Origin: Roseomonas sp.
GTDB taxonomy: Bacteria; Pseudomonadota; Alphaproteobacteria; Acetobacterales; Acetobacteraceae
Length of the DNA stretch: 64,000 nt
Assembly: GCA_031180725.1 (NCBI GenBank)
Contig: JAPSLO010000011.1
Coordinates: forward strand, 132,477 to 196,476
Reading direction: 5' to 3'
Part shown: in pieces, positions 25,498 to 34,153 of the stretch
Layout of the letters: every line of letters begins with the position of its first letter
Position numbering within the stretch: the first letter of the stretch is position 1
Notes under the pieces: model-generated
Told to the model about the DNA's origin: nothing
What the model saw: the letters and a program-made list of their open reading frames with translations, nothing else
Databases searched by the model: none
Translations under genes and position numbers: made by a program

Positions 25498-25801
25498 GGA
25501 CCGGGGTCTCTCCTGCTGCGGTCGTGCCGAACCCCGCCTCGCGGGGGAATGGTCAGAAACGCGATTGCCGTAACACCGATCTGCCCCTGGCGGCGGGGCC
25601 GCGAGGCAGGCCGGAGCGGCGGGGGCTCTAACATGGAAGCGTCACTTGGCCTAGGCGTGTCGGTTTCGCAAGCGGGGGCAGTGCCAAGGCGGGCCGACCG
25701 TGGCGGTTTCGCCAGGGGTCGGGCGCAGATGTGGCCCAAATTCGGACCGCACCGGATGCGCGGGTTGGCGCGGTGACGCGGGCGATTCGCGGCTTGGCCG
25801 C
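25498..25801. other. acpP upstream gap without a supported gene
   Basis: About 300 bp between fabG and acpP, both leftward. The acpP-proximal half should hold the acpP promoter and leader; a GC-rich complementary pair (CCCCGCC and GGCGGGG, leftward strand) lies near 25535-25600. No clear -35/-10 pair, RNA motif or credible reading frame was found. One frame of about 80 residues crosses it, but its Arg/Pro-rich content gives no support. Confidence 0.4.
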
Positions 25802-26542
25802 TCAGATCATCGCCATGCCGCCATTCACATGCAGGGTCTGGCCGGTCACCCAGCCCGCGGCCGGGCTGGCCAGGTAGACCACCGCGCCCGCCACATCCTC
25901 CGGCGTGCCCATCCGGCCGGCGGGAATGCGGGACAGCAGGGTGGTGCGGGCGGCTTCCGGCAGCGCATCCGTCATCGCCGTCTTCACGAAGCCCGGGGCG
26001 ACGACATTCACCGTGACGTTGCGGGTGGCCACCTCCTGGGCCAGCGACTTGGACATGCCGATCAGCCCCGCCTTCGCGGCGGCATAGTTGGCCTGGCCGG
26101 CATTGCCGGTGACGCCGACGATCGAGGCGATGGAAACGATCCGCCCCCAGCGCTTCTTCATCATTCCGCGCAGCGCCGCGCGCGCCAGGCGGAAGGGGGC
26201 GTTCAGGTCCACCTCCAGCACCGCGTTCCAGTCGGCATCGCCCATGCGCAGCGCCAGCATGTCGCGCGTGAAGCCGGCATTGTTCACCAGGATGTCGCAG
26301 GCGCCGAGCGTGCCCTCCACCTTCTCCACCAGCACCGCCGGCGCGGCGGGATCGGAGAGGTCGGCCGGGGCTACCAGCACGCGCTCGCCGCCCAGCGCCT
26401 CCGCCACACGGGCGAGTTCCGCCTCGCGCCGGCCTGTCAGGGCCACCTGGGCACCCTGGGCGTGCAGAGCCTTGGCGATCGCCTCGCCGATGCCGCCCGT
26501 GGCGCCGGTGACCAGGGCGACCTTGCCGGTCAAGTCGAACAT
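25802..26542 (-). CDS. fabG: 3-oxoacyl-ACP reductase
   Basis: A 246-residue SDR enzyme reducing 3-oxoacyl-ACP with NADPH. GATGGIG at 13-19 is the cofactor loop, NNAG at 87-90 the structural motif, and the catalytic set is Ser140, Tyr153 and Lys157 (NYAAAKAG). The C-terminal block GWVTGQTLHVNGGMAM is the FabG signature end. It sits between fabD and acpP, which supports FabG over other SDRs. Confidence 0.97.
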   Translation of the reverse strand: MFDLTGKVALVTGATGGIGEAIAKALHAQGAQVALTGRREAELARVAEALGGERVLVAPADLSDPAAPAVLVEKVEGTLGACDILVNNAGFTRDMLALRMGDADWNAVLEVDLNAPFRLARAALRGMMKKRWGRIVSIASIVGVTGNAGQANYAAAKAGLIGMSKSLAQEVATRNVTVNVVAPGFVKTAMTDALPEAARTTLLSRIPAGRMGTPEDVAGAVVYLASPAAGWVTGQTLHVNGGMAMI

Positions 26543-26585
26543 GGGGCGCTTCCTTTCCTGCCCAGGGATGCCGAATCGGCGGTGT

Positions 26586-27545
26586 TCAGAGGCTCTTCAG
26601 GAAGGTCTCGATATCGGCCGGGGTGCCGACCGCCTCGGCCTTCGCCTCGGGCATGAGGCGCTTCATCAGCCCGGTCAGCACCTTGCCCGCGCCGATCTCC
26701 ACAAAGCGGTCGCAGCCCATGGTGCCCATGGCCTGCACGCATTCGCGCCAGCGCACCGTACCGGTCACCTGCTTCACCAGCAGATCGCGGATCTCCGCCG
26801 GGTCGGCTGCCTTGGCGGCAGTGACATTGGCCACCACCGGCACCACGGGGGCGGCCATCCGTGCCCGCTCCAGCGCCTCGGCCATGGCCTCGGCCGCCGG
26901 GGCCATCAGGCTGCAGTGGAAGGGGGCGGAGACGGGCAGCTTCATCGCGCGCTTGATGCCGGCGGCCTTCGCCTTCTCGATGGCCCGATCCACCGCGGCG
27001 GCATCGCCGGAGATCACGATCTGCCCGCCGCCATTGTCATTGGCGACTTCCACCACCTGCTTCTTGCCGGTTTCCGGATCCTCGGCGGCCTCGGCACAGA
27101 TGGCGCGGGCCTGGTCCAGCTCGGCGCCCAGCAGGGCGGCCATGGCGCCGGTGCCGGGGGGTGTCGCCTTCTGCATCGCCTCGCCGCGCAGGCGCAGCAG
27201 GCGGGCGGCGGTGGCGATGTCGAAAGTGCCGGCGGCGGCCAGCGCGGCGTATTCGCCCAGCGAATGGCCGGCCACCAGCGCCACGCGGTCCTTCAGGGCG
27301 AATCCGCCCTCCTTCTCCAGCACGCGCAGCACGGCGAGGGAGACGGCCATCAACGCCGGCTGGGCATTGGCGGTCAGCGTCAGCTCCTCGGCCGGCCCTT
27401 CGAACATCAGGGCGGAGAGCTTCTGCTTCAGGGTCTCGTCCACCTCCTCGAACACCTCGCGGGCGGCGGGGAAGGCGGCAGCGAGGTCGCGGCCCATGCC
27501 GGGGGCCTGCGAACCCTGCCCGGGGAAGGTGAAGGCAAGCGCCAT
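26586..27545 (-). CDS. fabD: Malonyl-CoA:ACP transacylase
   Basis: A 319-residue transacylase that loads malonyl groups from CoA to ACP. It has the oxyanion motif PGQGSQ at 8-13, the nucleophile Ser95 in GHSLGEYAA, and His210 in SAPFHCSLM. Length is slightly above the E. coli enzyme. It is the first gene of the leftward fabD-fabG-acpP-fabF-mltG cluster, starting 44 bp before fabG. The divergent gap 27546-27705 should hold its promoter. Confidence 0.97.
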   Translation of the reverse strand: MALAFTFPGQGSQAPGMGRDLAAAFPAAREVFEEVDETLKQKLSALMFEGPAEELTLTANAQPALMAVSLAVLRVLEKEGGFALKDRVALVAGHSLGEYAALAAAGTFDIATAARLLRLRGEAMQKATPPGTGAMAALLGAELDQARAICAEAAEDPETGKKQVVEVANDNGGGQIVISGDAAAVDRAIEKAKAAGIKRAMKLPVSAPFHCSLMAPAAEAMAEALERARMAAPVVPVVANVTAAKAADPAEIRDLLVKQVTGTVRWRECVQAMGTMGCDRFVEIGAGKVLTGLMKRLMPEAKAEAVGTPADIETFLKSL

Positions 27546-27705
27546 GACGACAGCGTGATTCCCGTGTGAAAGGTCGGGCCGCCTAGGGCCGGGCCCGGCT
27601 CCCCGTCAAGGGGGCGCGACGCCACCGGCCCGATTCGCGTTATCCGGGCAGCCGGGGCCCGCAATGCGCGTTGCCAGTCGGACCACCGGCAGAAGGAGGC
27701 CCTAC

Positions 27706-27975
27706 GTGCGACGCAGCGTGATGATCCGCGACCAGGGAGACCGGATCGTTGTCGAGACCGACGATGCCGGGACCCAGGTGCTGGACGGGAAAGGCGTGGT
27801 GCTGGCCACCCATGGCACGGACCGGCATGCCGAGATGGTGGCGGAGCGCGAGGCCGCGGGCTGGCGCCTGGCGGAGGATGGCGATATCCGCCCTCCCACG
27901 GCCGAACACGCGCCCCTTCCACATGATGGACCGGCCGGTCCTGCCGGCGAGGTGGATACCGGCCCCTCGAGCTGA
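27706..27975 (+). CDS. Small soluble protein, unknown function
   Basis: An 89-residue protein. GTG 27706 is chosen because a perfect AGGAGG lies 6 bp upstream; a start at 27664 lacks one. The core (MIRDQGDRIVVETDDAGTQV, then GVVLATHGTDRHAEMVAER) reads like a small alpha/beta fold, with a disordered Pro/His/Gly tail. No family recognised. It lies between fabD and the iron-uptake operon, 190 bp before the TonB-dependent receptor, and on the other side of that operon's Fur-like box. Confidence 0.6.
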   Translation: MRRSVMIRDQGDRIVVETDDAGTQVLDGKGVVLATHGTDRHAEMVAEREAAGWRLAEDGDIRPPTAEHAPLPHDGPAGPAGEVDTGPSS

Positions 27976-28045
27976 ACCGCGGCACAAGGGAACCGCCGGC
28001 ACCGCCCCGGGACATTGCAATTTAGTATGTCATCGCGTGTTGCTA

Positions 28046-28062
28046 TTGCGACTTATTCGCAA
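28046..28062. promoter_or_regulatory. Fur-like iron box upstream of the TonB receptor
   Basis: The 17-bp palindrome TTGCGACTTATTCGCAA has 6-bp arms (TTGCGA and TCGCAA allowing one offset) and lies 104 bp before the receptor start. Its reverse complement matches the bfd-bfr box (5513-5529) at 15 of 17 positions. It lies in the most A+T-rich part of this gap. Iron-dependent repression by Fur is the simplest reading and is inferred. Confidence 0.7.
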
Positions 28063-28165
28063 CTGGCCTAGGGATGCGTAACCGCCCGTAACCGCCAAGC
28101 CAGCCAGCCAGCCGGCCCCGTCCGACGAGCAGGCCCGCCAGGCATCCGCGCCACCCGGAGCCCTC

Positions 28166-30295
28166 ATGCATCCCGAAAGCTCGTCCCCCGTCGTGTCGCG
28201 CAGCCTGACGCCCACATTGGGGCTCGCCGGGCTCGGCTTCTTCGGCGCGGTGGGCGCACCGGCCGTGGCCGAGGCGCAGCAGGCGGCGCCCGACGCCACG
28301 GTGCTGCCCGGCGTCAGTGTCACCGGAACCGAGGCTCGCCCCGCCTATCGGCCCTCAGCCGACACGCCGGTGACGCGCATGCCCTTCACTGCCGAGGAGA
28401 TGCCGCAGAGCGTCACGGTGGTGCCCCGCATCGTGCTGGATGAGCGCGCCGCGAGCACCATGCAGGAAGCGCTGCGCAACGTCACCGGCATCAGCCTGGC
28501 GGCGGGGGAGGGCGGCTTCTCGGGCGACAACCTGACACTGCGCGGCTTCTCCGCGCGCAGCGACTTCTTCATCGACGGCATCCGCGACGCCGGCCAGTAC
28601 ACCCGTGACACCTTCTTCCTGGACCATGTGGAGGTGCTGAAGGGGCCGTCCTCCGTGATGTTCGGCCGCGGCTCCACCGGCGGCGTGGTGGACCAGCGCA
28701 CCCGCCTGCCGCTGCCCACCACGCAGGGCGAGGTCTGGCTTTCCGGCCATGCCGCCGGCGGCGTGCGCGCGACGACGGATGTGAACATCCGCGCCGGCGA
28801 TGTGGCGGCGCGCATGGTGGCGATGGGCTCGCGCATCGACGCGGCGAACCGCGACCATGTCTTCAACGAGCGCTGGGGTATCTACCCCTCCATCACCTGG
28901 GGCATCGACGGCCCGACGCAGGTCACCCTTTCCTGGCTCCACCAGGAGGAGCGGAACATGCCGGATTTCGGCGTGCCCTACCGCAACGGCCGCCCGCTGC
29001 AGGTGGCGACCAACACCTTCTACGGCCTGCAGCAGACGGATGAGGAGCGCACGCGCACCGACGTCGCCACCGCCTATATCCGCCACCGCTTCGACAACGG
29101 CATCGAGCTGCGCAACACCACGCGCTGGGCGAACTACTACCGCGACTTCTCGGGCACCGCGCCGCGCCTGAACGCCAATCCCAACCTCGTCACCCGCCAG
29201 GCGCAGGTGCGCGAAGGGCTGGATACGCTGGCGGTGAACCAGACGGAGGTGCGCGCCACGGCGAACCTGCTGGGCTTCCGTCACGACCTGGTCGCCGGCT
29301 TCGAGATCGGCCGGGAAAGCTCCGAGCTGACGCGCTTCAGCCAGACCGGCCGGCCAAGCGCCAACCTCCTCTTCCCGGACTGGATGGACAGCGGGAACAT
29401 CGTCACCACGCCGAATTCCGACATCAAGACGGTGGCGGACACCTACGCCTTCTACGCGGTGGACCGCATCTACCTGGGCGAGCTGTTCGAGGTGATGATC
29501 GGTGGCCGCTTCGACAGCTTCGAGGCGGAGCAGACCAACCGCGGCACCGGCCAGCAATTCGCCCGCACGGACCGCGAGGCCACCTGGCGTGGCGCGCTGA
29601 TCTTCAAGCCGTTGGACGGGCTGCGCACCTATGTCGCCGCCGGCACCAGCTTCAATCCCTCGGCCGAATCCCTGACGCTGGCGGCGAACAACGCGCAGTT
29701 GGCGCCCGAGACCGCCACCACTTATGAGGTCGGCGCCTCCTATGAGGTCACCTCCGGCCTGCGCCTCTCGGGCGCGGTGTTCCGGACGGAGAAGCTGAAC
29801 GCCCGCACCTCCGACCCCGCCAACGCCACGCTGCAGGTGCTGGATGGCGAGGTGCGCGTGGATGGCTTCGAGGTCTCGCTGCAGGGCCGCGTGACGCCGG
29901 GCTGGAACATCATGGCCGGTTATACCTATCTGGGTTCCGAGATCCGCAATTCCGGCAACCCGGCGGAGCGCGGCAAGGAATTCGCCAACGTGCCGCCGCA
30001 CTCCGTCTCGCTCTGGACCAGCTACGACCTGCCGATGGGCTTCCAGATCGGCGGCGGGCTTGCCTATGTGGACCGGCGCTACGCCAACACCACCAACACC
30101 GCCCTCGCGCCGGCCTATACCCGCTTCGACGCGGCGCTGGCCTGGGCGCCGCAGGAGGGGCCGATGCGGGGGCTGCGCTTCCAGCTCAACGCCATCAACC
30201 TGGGCGACGCGCGCACCTATGACACGGTCTATACCGGCCATGTCATCCCGGGCGTCGGCCGCACGCTGGTCGCCTCGGTCGCGGCGCGGTTCTGA
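28166..30295 (+). CDS. TonB-dependent siderophore receptor (Fiu-like)
   Basis: A 709-residue outer membrane receptor. It has an N-terminal signal (cleavage near AEAQQ, about residue 38), a plug domain (about 60-190, with EEMPQSVTVVPR, NLTLRGFSARSDFFIDGIRD and VEVLKGPSSVMFGRGSTGG), and a C-terminal 22-strand barrel ending in Phe. The plug pattern matches ferric-siderophore receptors, and the piuC neighbour matches the catecholate receptors Fiu and PiuA. It would import a ferric catecholate or its breakdown product using TonB-ExbBD. The stop overlaps the hydroxylase start (TGATG). A Fur-like box lies upstream. Confidence 0.93.
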   Translation: MHPESSSPVVSRSLTPTLGLAGLGFFGAVGAPAVAEAQQAAPDATVLPGVSVTGTEARPAYRPSADTPVTRMPFTAEEMPQSVTVVPRIVLDERAASTMQEALRNVTGISLAAGEGGFSGDNLTLRGFSARSDFFIDGIRDAGQYTRDTFFLDHVEVLKGPSSVMFGRGSTGGVVDQRTRLPLPTTQGEVWLSGHAAGGVRATTDVNIRAGDVAARMVAMGSRIDAANRDHVFNERWGIYPSITWGIDGPTQVTLSWLHQEERNMPDFGVPYRNGRPLQVATNTFYGLQQTDEERTRTDVATAYIRHRFDNGIELRNTTRWANYYRDFSGTAPRLNANPNLVTRQAQVREGLDTLAVNQTEVRATANLLGFRHDLVAGFEIGRESSELTRFSQTGRPSANLLFPDWMDSGNIVTTPNSDIKTVADTYAFYAVDRIYLGELFEVMIGGRFDSFEAEQTNRGTGQQFARTDREATWRGALIFKPLDGLRTYVAAGTSFNPSAESLTLAANNAQLAPETATTYEVGASYEVTSGLRLSGAVFRTEKLNARTSDPANATLQVLDGEVRVDGFEVSLQGRVTPGWNIMAGYTYLGSEIRNSGNPAERGKEFANVPPHSVSLWTSYDLPMGFQIGGGLAYVDRRYANTTNTALAPAYTRFDAALAWAPQEGPMRGLRFQLNAINLGDARTYDTVYTGHVIPGVGRTLVASVAARF

Positions 30296-30981
30296 TGCTG
30301 GTCGCGATCCCCGAGATCCTGACGCGGGACGAAGCGGCCCGGGCCCTGTCCGCCTTGCGGGCGGCGCCCTGGACAGACGGGCGTGTCACCGCGGGCCATC
30401 AATCGGCCCAGGTGAAGCAGAACCTGCAGATCGAGGAGGGGACGCGGCTGCACCAGGAGCTGGGCGAGCTGGTGCTGAACGGGTTGGGGCGGTCGCCGCT
30501 GTTCATCTCGGCGGTGCTGCCCCAGCGGGTCTTCCCGCCGCTGTTCAACCGCTACGACCCGGGCATGACCTTCGGCGCGCATGTGGACAATGCCATCCGG
30601 CAGATCCGCGGCACGCCGCACAAAATCCGCACCGATGTCTCCTGCACCCTGTTCCTGACGCCACCCGAGGAATACGAGGGCGGGGAGCTGGTGGTGCAGG
30701 ACACCTATGGCGAGCAGCGGGTGAAGCTGCCCGCCGGCCATGCGGTGGTCTATCCGGCCACCAGCCTTCACCGGGTGGAGCCGGTGACGCGCGGCAGCCG
30801 GATCAGCGCCTTCTTCTGGATCCAGAGCATGGTGCGCGACGACACGCGGCGCCGGCTGCTGTTCGACCTGGATGTCGCCATCAATTCCGCCACGCGCGAC
30901 CTGCCAGGCGGGCATGAGGCGCCGGTGGCCCTGACCGGCGTGTACCATAACCTGCTGCGGCAATGGGCCGAGGTAAGCTGA
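30295..30981 (+). CDS. piuC: PKHD-type Fe(II)/2-oxoglutarate hydroxylase (PiuC/YbiX-like)
   Basis: A 228-residue double-stranded beta-helix oxygenase. The iron facial triad is His96 and Asp98 (GAHVDN) with His159 (TSLHRVEPV), and Arg169 is the likely 2-oxoglutarate ligand. PiuC/YbiX proteins are the regular partners of Fiu/PiuA receptors; their exact substrate remains uncertain. The start codon overlaps the receptor stop, so translation is coupled. Loss of a second, older copy is suggested by a piuC-like fragment at 31937-32003. Confidence 0.93.
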   Translation: MLVAIPEILTRDEAARALSALRAAPWTDGRVTAGHQSAQVKQNLQIEEGTRLHQELGELVLNGLGRSPLFISAVLPQRVFPPLFNRYDPGMTFGAHVDNAIRQIRGTPHKIRTDVSCTLFLTPPEEYEGGELVVQDTYGEQRVKLPAGHAVVYPATSLHRVEPVTRGSRISAFFWIQSMVRDDTRRRLLFDLDVAINSATRDLPGGHEAPVALTGVYHNLLRQWAEVS

Positions 30982-31217
30982 AACGACGCCTGGAAGGCGA
31001 TCACCGCAGCGAAGAAGGCGCTGGCCCCGGCGCATAAGAAGGCTGGCTGGCCGCGGTGCGAGCGGTCATGCGCACCCGGGATTGTCGCTGACGAGGCAGG
31101 TTTCTGCCCATGCCTGCCCTGCGTTCCGACGCGTTGCCACGCCACGGACTTGATGTAGCATCCTTGCTCACCAAACCGCTGCGCGCGGCAGTCACGGGCC
31201 GCTACATGGAGACCCGG

Positions 31218-31928
31218 ATGCGTTTACTGGTCTGCATATATACCTGCCGCCAGGATGCAAAGTATGTGGAGTTGCTGCGCAGCAGCAATCTAATCCATGA
31301 ACTGCAGAAGCAATCAGAGACGCGGATTGTCGACGTCCATGCGGACCGCAGCATCGCGGAAGCCGAACTGAAAGGCGACGAACTTCTGCTCCCCTGCGAG
31401 GAGGCCTACGGAAACCTCAGCGTGAAAACTCACGCGATGATCGCCGCATCCCTCCGGTTCGAATTCGATTTCCTTCTGAAAATCGATTCGACCGTCGCGA
31501 GCTATGCTGAGCACGTTGGATCTCGCCACGAGAATATTACAACGCTAAACACGGACCAGATCCTTGATAGGATCAAGCACCCAAAATTTTTCGAATTTCC
31601 GTACAACGGGCTGCGCCTGGCCAAGTCTCGCAAGGAGACGTTTGATACTTGGGCAAGAAAAAAGAAGATCAAGGGCGATTATGAGGCCGTCTTTGGGGGC
31701 GAGCAGGAGCCGCCTCTGTTCTTCCTTGGCAAATTCTATTCGATGCGCCGTGATTTCTGCGAGTTCGTGGCCCAATCCGGTGGCGACACTGCTGTGCAGC
31801 ATCGTGAGCTGCTCGGCGGATGCGAAGACCTCATGATCGGGCGGCTCTACAGCCAGTGGGCGGCAACTGTGCAGCAGCGCCGCCGTGCGCCGAAACTTGG
31901 CCTGGTTCGCCGTGAGATGGCGGCCTGA
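31218..31928 (+). CDS. GT31-like glycosyltransferase domain protein, probably acquired
   Basis: A 236-residue protein. The segment EEAYGNLSVKTHAMI (61-75) followed by FDFLLKIDST (83-92) resembles the GT31 galactosyltransferase core (YxNLTxKT, then LKxDDD), with DST in place of the usual DxD. If real, it would transfer a sugar using a nucleotide sugar, but the altered metal site makes activity uncertain. ATG 31218 has GGAGAC just upstream; ATG 31206 is the alternative. Base use is visibly richer in A and T than all neighbours (runs such as CAAAATTTTTCG), suggesting transfer. No other glycan genes adjoin it. Confidence 0.65.
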   Translation: MRLLVCIYTCRQDAKYVELLRSSNLIHELQKQSETRIVDVHADRSIAEAELKGDELLLPCEEAYGNLSVKTHAMIAASLRFEFDFLLKIDSTVASYAEHVGSRHENITTLNTDQILDRIKHPKFFEFPYNGLRLAKSRKETFDTWARKKKIKGDYEAVFGGEQEPPLFFLGKFYSMRRDFCEFVAQSGGDTAVQHRELLGGCEDLMIGRLYSQWAATVQQRRRAPKLGLVRREMAA

Positions 31929-31936
31929 TCCGCCGC

Positions 31937-32003
31937 GACGGAAGGCGGCTGCACGGGGAACGGGGCGCTGGTGCTGAGCGGGTTGGATGGTCGCCGCTGT
32001 TGT
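31937..32003 (+). pseudogene. Remnant of a piuC-like gene
   Basis: About 65 bp resemble piuC bases around 30437-30511, sharing GCGGCTGCAC, CTGGTGCTGA, CGGGTTGG and GGTCGCCGCTGTT in the same order with small indels. The encoded trace (RRLHGERGALVLSGL) parallels RLHQELGELVLNGL of the intact hydroxylase. The rest of the gene is missing; the 21-bp repeat array begins where it stops. Confidence 0.5.
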
Positions 32004-32058
32004 CCTGCCGGCGAGGGCTGTTGTCCTGCCGGCGAGGGCTGTTGTCCTGCCGGCGAGG
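31996..32058 (+). repeat. Three perfect tandem copies of a 21-bp unit
   Basis: The unit GCTGTTGTCCTGCCGGCGAGG occurs at 31996-32016, 32017-32037 and 32038-32058 without mismatch. Each unit contains the near-palindrome CCTGCCGGCGAGG, so the array could fold into short hairpins. It starts exactly where the piuC-like fragment ends and lies about 320 bp before rpsF. Confidence 0.95.
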
Positions 32059-32381
32059 CATGAGAGGCCCCGGTCGTCCTGACGGTCTGAGCCATGATCT
32101 ATCCAGCGGGACGGATGCCCGCGCCGGGCAGCCCCTGCCACCGGCAGGGGTGAATGGCCAGCCCCCTGGAACGTCCCAGGAACAGGCCGCATCTCCGCCC
32201 TTGCCCTCCAACCCCCTCTTGTGCTTTACGCGCGCCTTCCCTGCCGGGACCCGAGGCATCGGTCCCGGCTATGCCCGCTTGCGCGGAGCCTTGGCCCCCT
32301 GGCTTCCATGGGGCCGGACCGGCGCAGGACAGCAGCCGCCACGGGGCGATGCTGGGGCTGATGCAGCCGAAGGGAGACACG
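32059..32381 (+). other. rpsF upstream region with hairpins, no supported gene
   Basis: About 320 bp leading to rpsF. Two adjacent perfect hairpins are visible: TGCCCG/CGGGCA (32116-32130) and CCCCTGCC/GGCAGGGG (32132-32150). Further down, GGCCCC and GGGGCC can pair across about 32298-32318. This should include the rpsF promoter and leader. Ribosomal operons of this type can be autoregulated by S6-S18 binding to the leader, but I could not identify that motif here. Confidence 0.4.
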
Positions 32382-32855
32382 ATGCCCCTGTACGAATGCG
32401 TGCTGCTGGCACGCAACGACGTCACGCAACAGCAGGTCGAGGCCATCGCCGACCAGGTCGAGCAGACGCTCAAGGCCGGCGGCGGCGAGGTGCGCAAGCG
32501 GGAATACTGGGGCCTGCGCGGCCTGGCCTATCGCATCAAGAAGAACCGCAAGGCGCATTACATGCTGCTCGGCGTTTCCGCCCCGCCGGCGGCGCTGCAG
32601 GAAGCCGAGCGCCAGCTCGGCCTGCATGAGGACGTGCTGCGGACGCTGACCATCCGTGTGGACGCCATCGAGGAAGGCCCCTCCGCCATCCTGGCCCGTC
32701 GCGGCGAGGACCGTGACCGCGAGCGCGGCTTCCGCGGCCCGCGCCCGGCCGGCCGCTTCGGCTCCGGCCGGACTGGTGGGCGCGAGCGCGACGACCGCGA
32801 GGAATTCCGCGCGCGCCCGCGTGAGGAAATGGACATGGGCATGGACGCGGAGTGA
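32382..32855 (+). CDS. rpsF: 30S ribosomal protein S6
   Basis: A 157-residue S6. It begins MPLYECVLLARNDVT, with the usual core to about residue 100 (REYWGLRGLAYRIKKNRKAHY). The tail (about 105-157) is long, Arg/Glu/Gly-rich and disordered (RDRERGFRGPRPAG), typical of alphaproteobacterial S6. It binds S18 and 16S rRNA in the platform of the small subunit. AAGGGAGACACG is the ribosome site. It heads rpsF-rpsR-DUF2232-rplI. Confidence 0.97.
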   Translation: MPLYECVLLARNDVTQQQVEAIADQVEQTLKAGGGEVRKREYWGLRGLAYRIKKNRKAHYMLLGVSAPPAALQEAERQLGLHEDVLRTLTIRVDAIEEGPSAILARRGEDRDRERGFRGPRPAGRFGSGRTGGRERDDREEFRARPREEMDMGMDAE

Positions 32856-32861
32856 TCTGAG

Positions 32862-33152
32862 ATGTCGGACCGTATCGCAGAAGATACCGCGCAGAACCCC
32901 GCCGCCCGCCGCCCGGCCGTCGGCGCCCGCCGCCCCTTCTACCGGCGCAAGAAGTCCTGCCCCTTCTCCGGCCCGAACGCGCCGAAGATCGACTACAAGG
33001 ACGTGCGCCTGCTGTCCCGCTTCCTGTCGGAGCGCGGGAAGATCGTGCCGAGCCGCATCACGGCCGTCAGCGCGAAGAAGCAGCGGGAACTGGCACTGGC
33101 CATCAAGCGCGCGCGCTTCCTGGCCCTGCTGCCCTACGTGATCAACGACTGA
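32862..33152 (+). CDS. rpsR: 30S ribosomal protein S18
   Basis: A 96-residue S18 with an extended N-terminus (about 22 residues before [15 protein letters not shown]) and the conserved core [19 protein letters not shown] and [20 protein letters not shown]. It binds 16S rRNA together with S6. It starts 6 bp after the rpsF stop. The single Cys of the KKSCPF motif is the metal-linked residue of the non-paralogous C+ form. Confidence 0.97.
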   Translation: MSDRIAEDTAQNPAARRPAVGARRPFYRRKKSCPFSGPNAPKIDYKDVRLLSRFLSERGKIVPSRITAVSAKKQRELALAIKRARFLALLPYVIND

Positions 33153-33179
33153 GGCAAGGCAGGCGGGGCGGGCATCACC

Positions 33180-34142
33180 ATGCCGACCGGAGCACAGCTT
33201 GGCGGGGATGGGGGGCGGCCGCAGGGCCTGCTCGACGATCCGCGCTGGCTGGCGGCCGGCGCGGCGGGGCTCGTCGCGGCGCTGCTGGCCGCCTGGGCCT
33301 TTCATGGCCTTCCGCTGGGCGCGCTGGCCTTCTGGCTGGCGCCCTTCCCGCTGTTCTCGGCGGGCATGGGCTTCGGCCCGGGCAGCGCGGTCGCCGCGGT
33401 GGCGCTGGCGGCACTGCTGCTCTGGCTGACCGGCACGACGATCGGCACCTGGCTGTTCCTGCTGGGCTTCGGCCTGCCGGTGGTGGCGCTGGTGGCGGCA
33501 GCCGGGCGCGGCGTGGCTTCCGGCCCCCATCTGGGCCTGCCATTGGCGCTGCTCGGTGTCCTGCCGTCGCTCGGCATCCTCGGCGCGGCCTTATGGCTGG
33601 CCGATGCACCGGGCGGGCTGGAAGGCACGCTGCGCGACATCGCGGAATCCGGCCTGCGGCGGCTCGATCTGCCGGCGCAGGGCGGGCTGGTGGCCGGCAT
33701 CGTCCGGGTTCAGGCGGCGGCGATCGGCTTCTGGCTGGCCCTCGCCTGGCTGGCCAATGGCTGGGCGGCCGGGAAGCTGCTGGCCCGGGCCGGCATCGCC
33801 GGCGCCCCGGCCTGGAGCCTGGCGCGGCTGCCGAGCTGGTACCTGGTGCTGCCGGCGCTGGCGCTGGGATTCTGGCTGGCCGCCGGCCCGGAGGCGGAAG
33901 CCATGCGGCTCTCGCTGCTGCTGGTGCTGCTGGTGCCGCTGATGCTGCACGGCCTGGCCGTGCTGCACACCCGCACCAGGGGCATGGGCGAGCGGCCGTT
34001 GCTGCTGGCCGCCGTTTATGTCGCGCTCGTCGTGCTGTTCCTGCCGGCCTCGCTTGCCGTCGCCGGCTACGGCGCCTTCGACCTGATCCTCAGGCCATCC
34101 TCCAAGACACAGTCTGGCGGCCCCCGGCCGCCCCGCAGCTAG
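33180..34142 (+). CDS. DUF2232 membrane protein
   Basis: A 320-residue polytopic inner membrane protein with about eight hydrophobic segments (first [18 protein letters not shown], then several Leu/Gly/Ala-rich runs), placed between rpsR and rplI. This position is typical of alphaproteobacterial DUF2232/YybS-like proteins, whose function is unknown. It starts 27 bp after rpsR and ends 11 bp before rplI, so it is part of the ribosomal transcript. Confidence 0.88.
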   Translation: MPTGAQLGGDGGRPQGLLDDPRWLAAGAAGLVAALLAAWAFHGLPLGALAFWLAPFPLFSAGMGFGPGSAVAAVALAALLLWLTGTTIGTWLFLLGFGLPVVALVAAAGRGVASGPHLGLPLALLGVLPSLGILGAALWLADAPGGLEGTLRDIAESGLRRLDLPAQGGLVAGIVRVQAAAIGFWLALAWLANGWAAGKLLARAGIAGAPAWSLARLPSWYLVLPALALGFWLAAGPEAEAMRLSLLLVLLVPLMLHGLAVLHTRTRGMGERPLLLAAVYVALVVLFLPASLAVAGYGAFDLILRPSSKTQSGGPRPPRS

Positions 34143-34153
34143 AGAACCGAACC

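Noticed and set aside
25494-25739. Possible 81-residue gene in the acpP upstream gap
   Set aside because: No ribosome site, no homologous pattern, and Arg/Pro-rich content typical of chance frames in this genome.
30982-31217. Additional gene between piuC and the glycosyltransferase
   Set aside because: Frames on both strands are short and Arg/Ser/Pro-rich, without a ribosome site; the gap is more likely junction and promoter sequence.
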